From assembly GCA_002432085.1 (NCBI GenBank), contig DJFN01000230.1:220-6152 (forward strand): DNA of 5,933 nucleotides, read 5' to 3'. A program made the position numbers and the translations under genes. Source of the stretch: Flavobacteriales bacterium UBA5871 (lineage in GTDB: Bacteria; Bacteroidota; Bacteroidia; Flavobacteriales_D; Crocinitomicaceae). This document shows, one piece after another, positions 4,948-5,933 of this stretch (position 1 is its first letter; each line of letters opens with the position of its first letter). Below the pieces are notes generated by a model. The model did no database searches. It saw nothing but the letters and a program-made list of their open reading frames with translations, and was not told the origin of the DNA.

Positions 4948-5933
4948 ATGGCGTTAACATTAAACACACCAGGCGTATTTGTGGAAGAGATCTCAACACT
5001 TCCACCGTCCGTCGCTCAGGTAGCGACAGCAGTTCCGGCCTTTATCGGCTACACGGAAAAGGCAGTAGCATTGGATGGCTCATCCTTGCTGCCGACTCTT
5101 ACACAGCCACCGACTCCAGTCCGGATCACTTCCATGCTGGAATATGAAACCCAGTTCGGAAAAGCGCAAAACCAGCAGGATATCACCGTAACGGTTACGG
5201 GAACTACGATTAAGTCCGATCTGGATCCTGCCGACCGAAGCGAATTCCTGATGTACTACTCCCTGCAGATGTACTTTGCAAACGGTGGTGGTCCTTGCTA
5301 CATCGTTTGCGTAGGAAATTACAGCGGCGGATCACCGTCGGCATCGACGATTAAAGCCGGTCTCACAGAGCTGGAGAAAGAAGACGAGCCAACGCTCATC
5401 GTATTCCCGGATGCGACAGCGTTATCGGCTGACGACGCTTACGGCCTCTACAACGACGCGCTGATGCAGTGCCACAAGCTGCAGGACCGTTTCACGATCA
5501 TCGACACACGTATGAGCAGCCTCACAGCGATCAGCACGACGACCGATTTCCTGGAGCTGCGCAGCAAGATCTCCAATGATCCGGAGTACATCAAATACGG
5601 AGCGGCTTACTATCCGTATGTGAAAACGACCCTCGACTACCAGTACCTGGATGCAGATGTGGATGTTTCCGTTACGACAGCCGCTGACTATGACGGTGAT
5701 GTGACGGCGATCGATGACGGCGATGTTACCAACGCACAGTCGTTGCTCGCGGGTTACGTAACAGAGATTGCTGACTTTGTCACAGAAGCTGCAGGAGCTA
5801 CTGATCCCGATGCTTTATTGCTGGTTCCGGACATCGATGCCAAAGTACAGCAGATCATCAACGTTTCAACGTCGGCGGGAGCTTCACTCGCGGAAATGAT
5901 GGCTATTGCCGATGATGCGATTGCACAAAATCC
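4948..5933 (+). CDS. Contractile tail sheath protein, C-terminus beyond window
   Basis: The first 328 codons of a phage-tail-like sheath subunit, which polymerises around the inner tube and contracts to drive it through a target membrane. Recognisable landmarks are the N-terminal strand NTPGVFVEEISTLPPS (6-21), TAVPAFIGYT (27-36), the surface-strand block FANGGGPCYIV (110-120), LIVFPDA (150-156), DRFTIIDTR (180-188) and YGAAYYPYVKT (217-227). This pattern is very typical of Bacteroidetes CIS sheaths. The conserved C-terminal sheath core is not in the window. Residues 234-262 are an Asp/Thr/Val-rich stretch with a repeated DGDVT, probably part of an exposed insertion domain. The start is 12 bases after the preceding stop, in an A-rich leader (ACAATAAACA) suited to Bacteroidetes initiation. 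Bacteroidetes CIS often carry more than one sheath gene, so another may follow to the right. Confidence 0.94.
   Translation, partial: MALTLNTPGVFVEEISTLPPSVAQVATAVPAFIGYTEKAVALDGSSLLPTLTQPPTPVRITSMLEYETQFGKAQNQQDITVTVTGTTIKSDLDPADRSEFLMYYSLQMYFANGGGPCYIVCVGNYSGGSPSASTIKAGLTELEKEDEPTLIVFPDATALSADDAYGLYNDALMQCHKLQDRFTIIDTRMSSLTAISTTTDFLELRSKISNDPEYIKYGAAYYPYVKTTLDYQYLDADVDVSVTTAADYDGDVTAIDDGDVTNAQSLLAGYVTEIADFVTEAAGATDPDALLLVPDIDAKVQQIINVSTSAGASLAEMMAIADDAIAQN

Overview
The window looks like chromosomal DNA of a Bacteroidetes (Bacteroidota) bacterium. Three things suggest this. The protein sequences are of Bacteroidetes type. The genes lack Shine-Dalgarno sequences and have A-rich or nondescript leaders instead. 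A good match to the Bacteroidetes -7 promoter element (TAnnTTTG) lies just upstream of the leftmost gene. No rRNA, tRNA, CRISPR array, transposase or integrase was seen.

Layout: (1) 1-937, minus strand, the first 312 codons of a Gfo/Idh/MocA-family NAD(P)-dependent oxidoreductase, probably a chromosomal neighbour unrelated to the rest. (2) 938-1099, its promoter plus an eight-unit heptanucleotide tandem repeat. (3) 1100-2440, minus strand, a AAA+ ATPase of the type found in contractile injection system (CIS) loci (Afp15/Pvc15-like). (4) 2441-3442, a 1-kb divergent control region. Its left part is very AT-rich and carries near-perfect palindromes; its right part is an unexplained GC-richer island. 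(5) 3443-4039, plus strand, a DUF4255/Pvc16-N protein, the likely tube/sheath terminator. (6) 4048-4935, plus strand, a 295-residue protein of unrecognised family. (7) 4948 to the end, plus strand, the first 328 codons of a contractile tail sheath protein.

The three plus-strand genes are packed with gaps of 8 and 12 bases and should form the head of an operon that continues to the right. Further sheath, inner tube, LysM/hub, spike, baseplate and tape-measure genes would be expected there but are not visible. Together with the divergent AAA+ ATPase they mark the left end of an extracellular or cell-associated, phage-tail-like CIS (Afp/PVC/MAC/AlgoCIS lineage). The sheath contracts around an inner tube, the DUF4255 protein caps or terminates the tube/sheath, and the ATPase is a conserved accessory of unsettled function. 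The least understood items are the 295-residue protein between cap and sheath, the inverted placement of the ATPase, and the long divergent region with its ACGT-centred palindromes.
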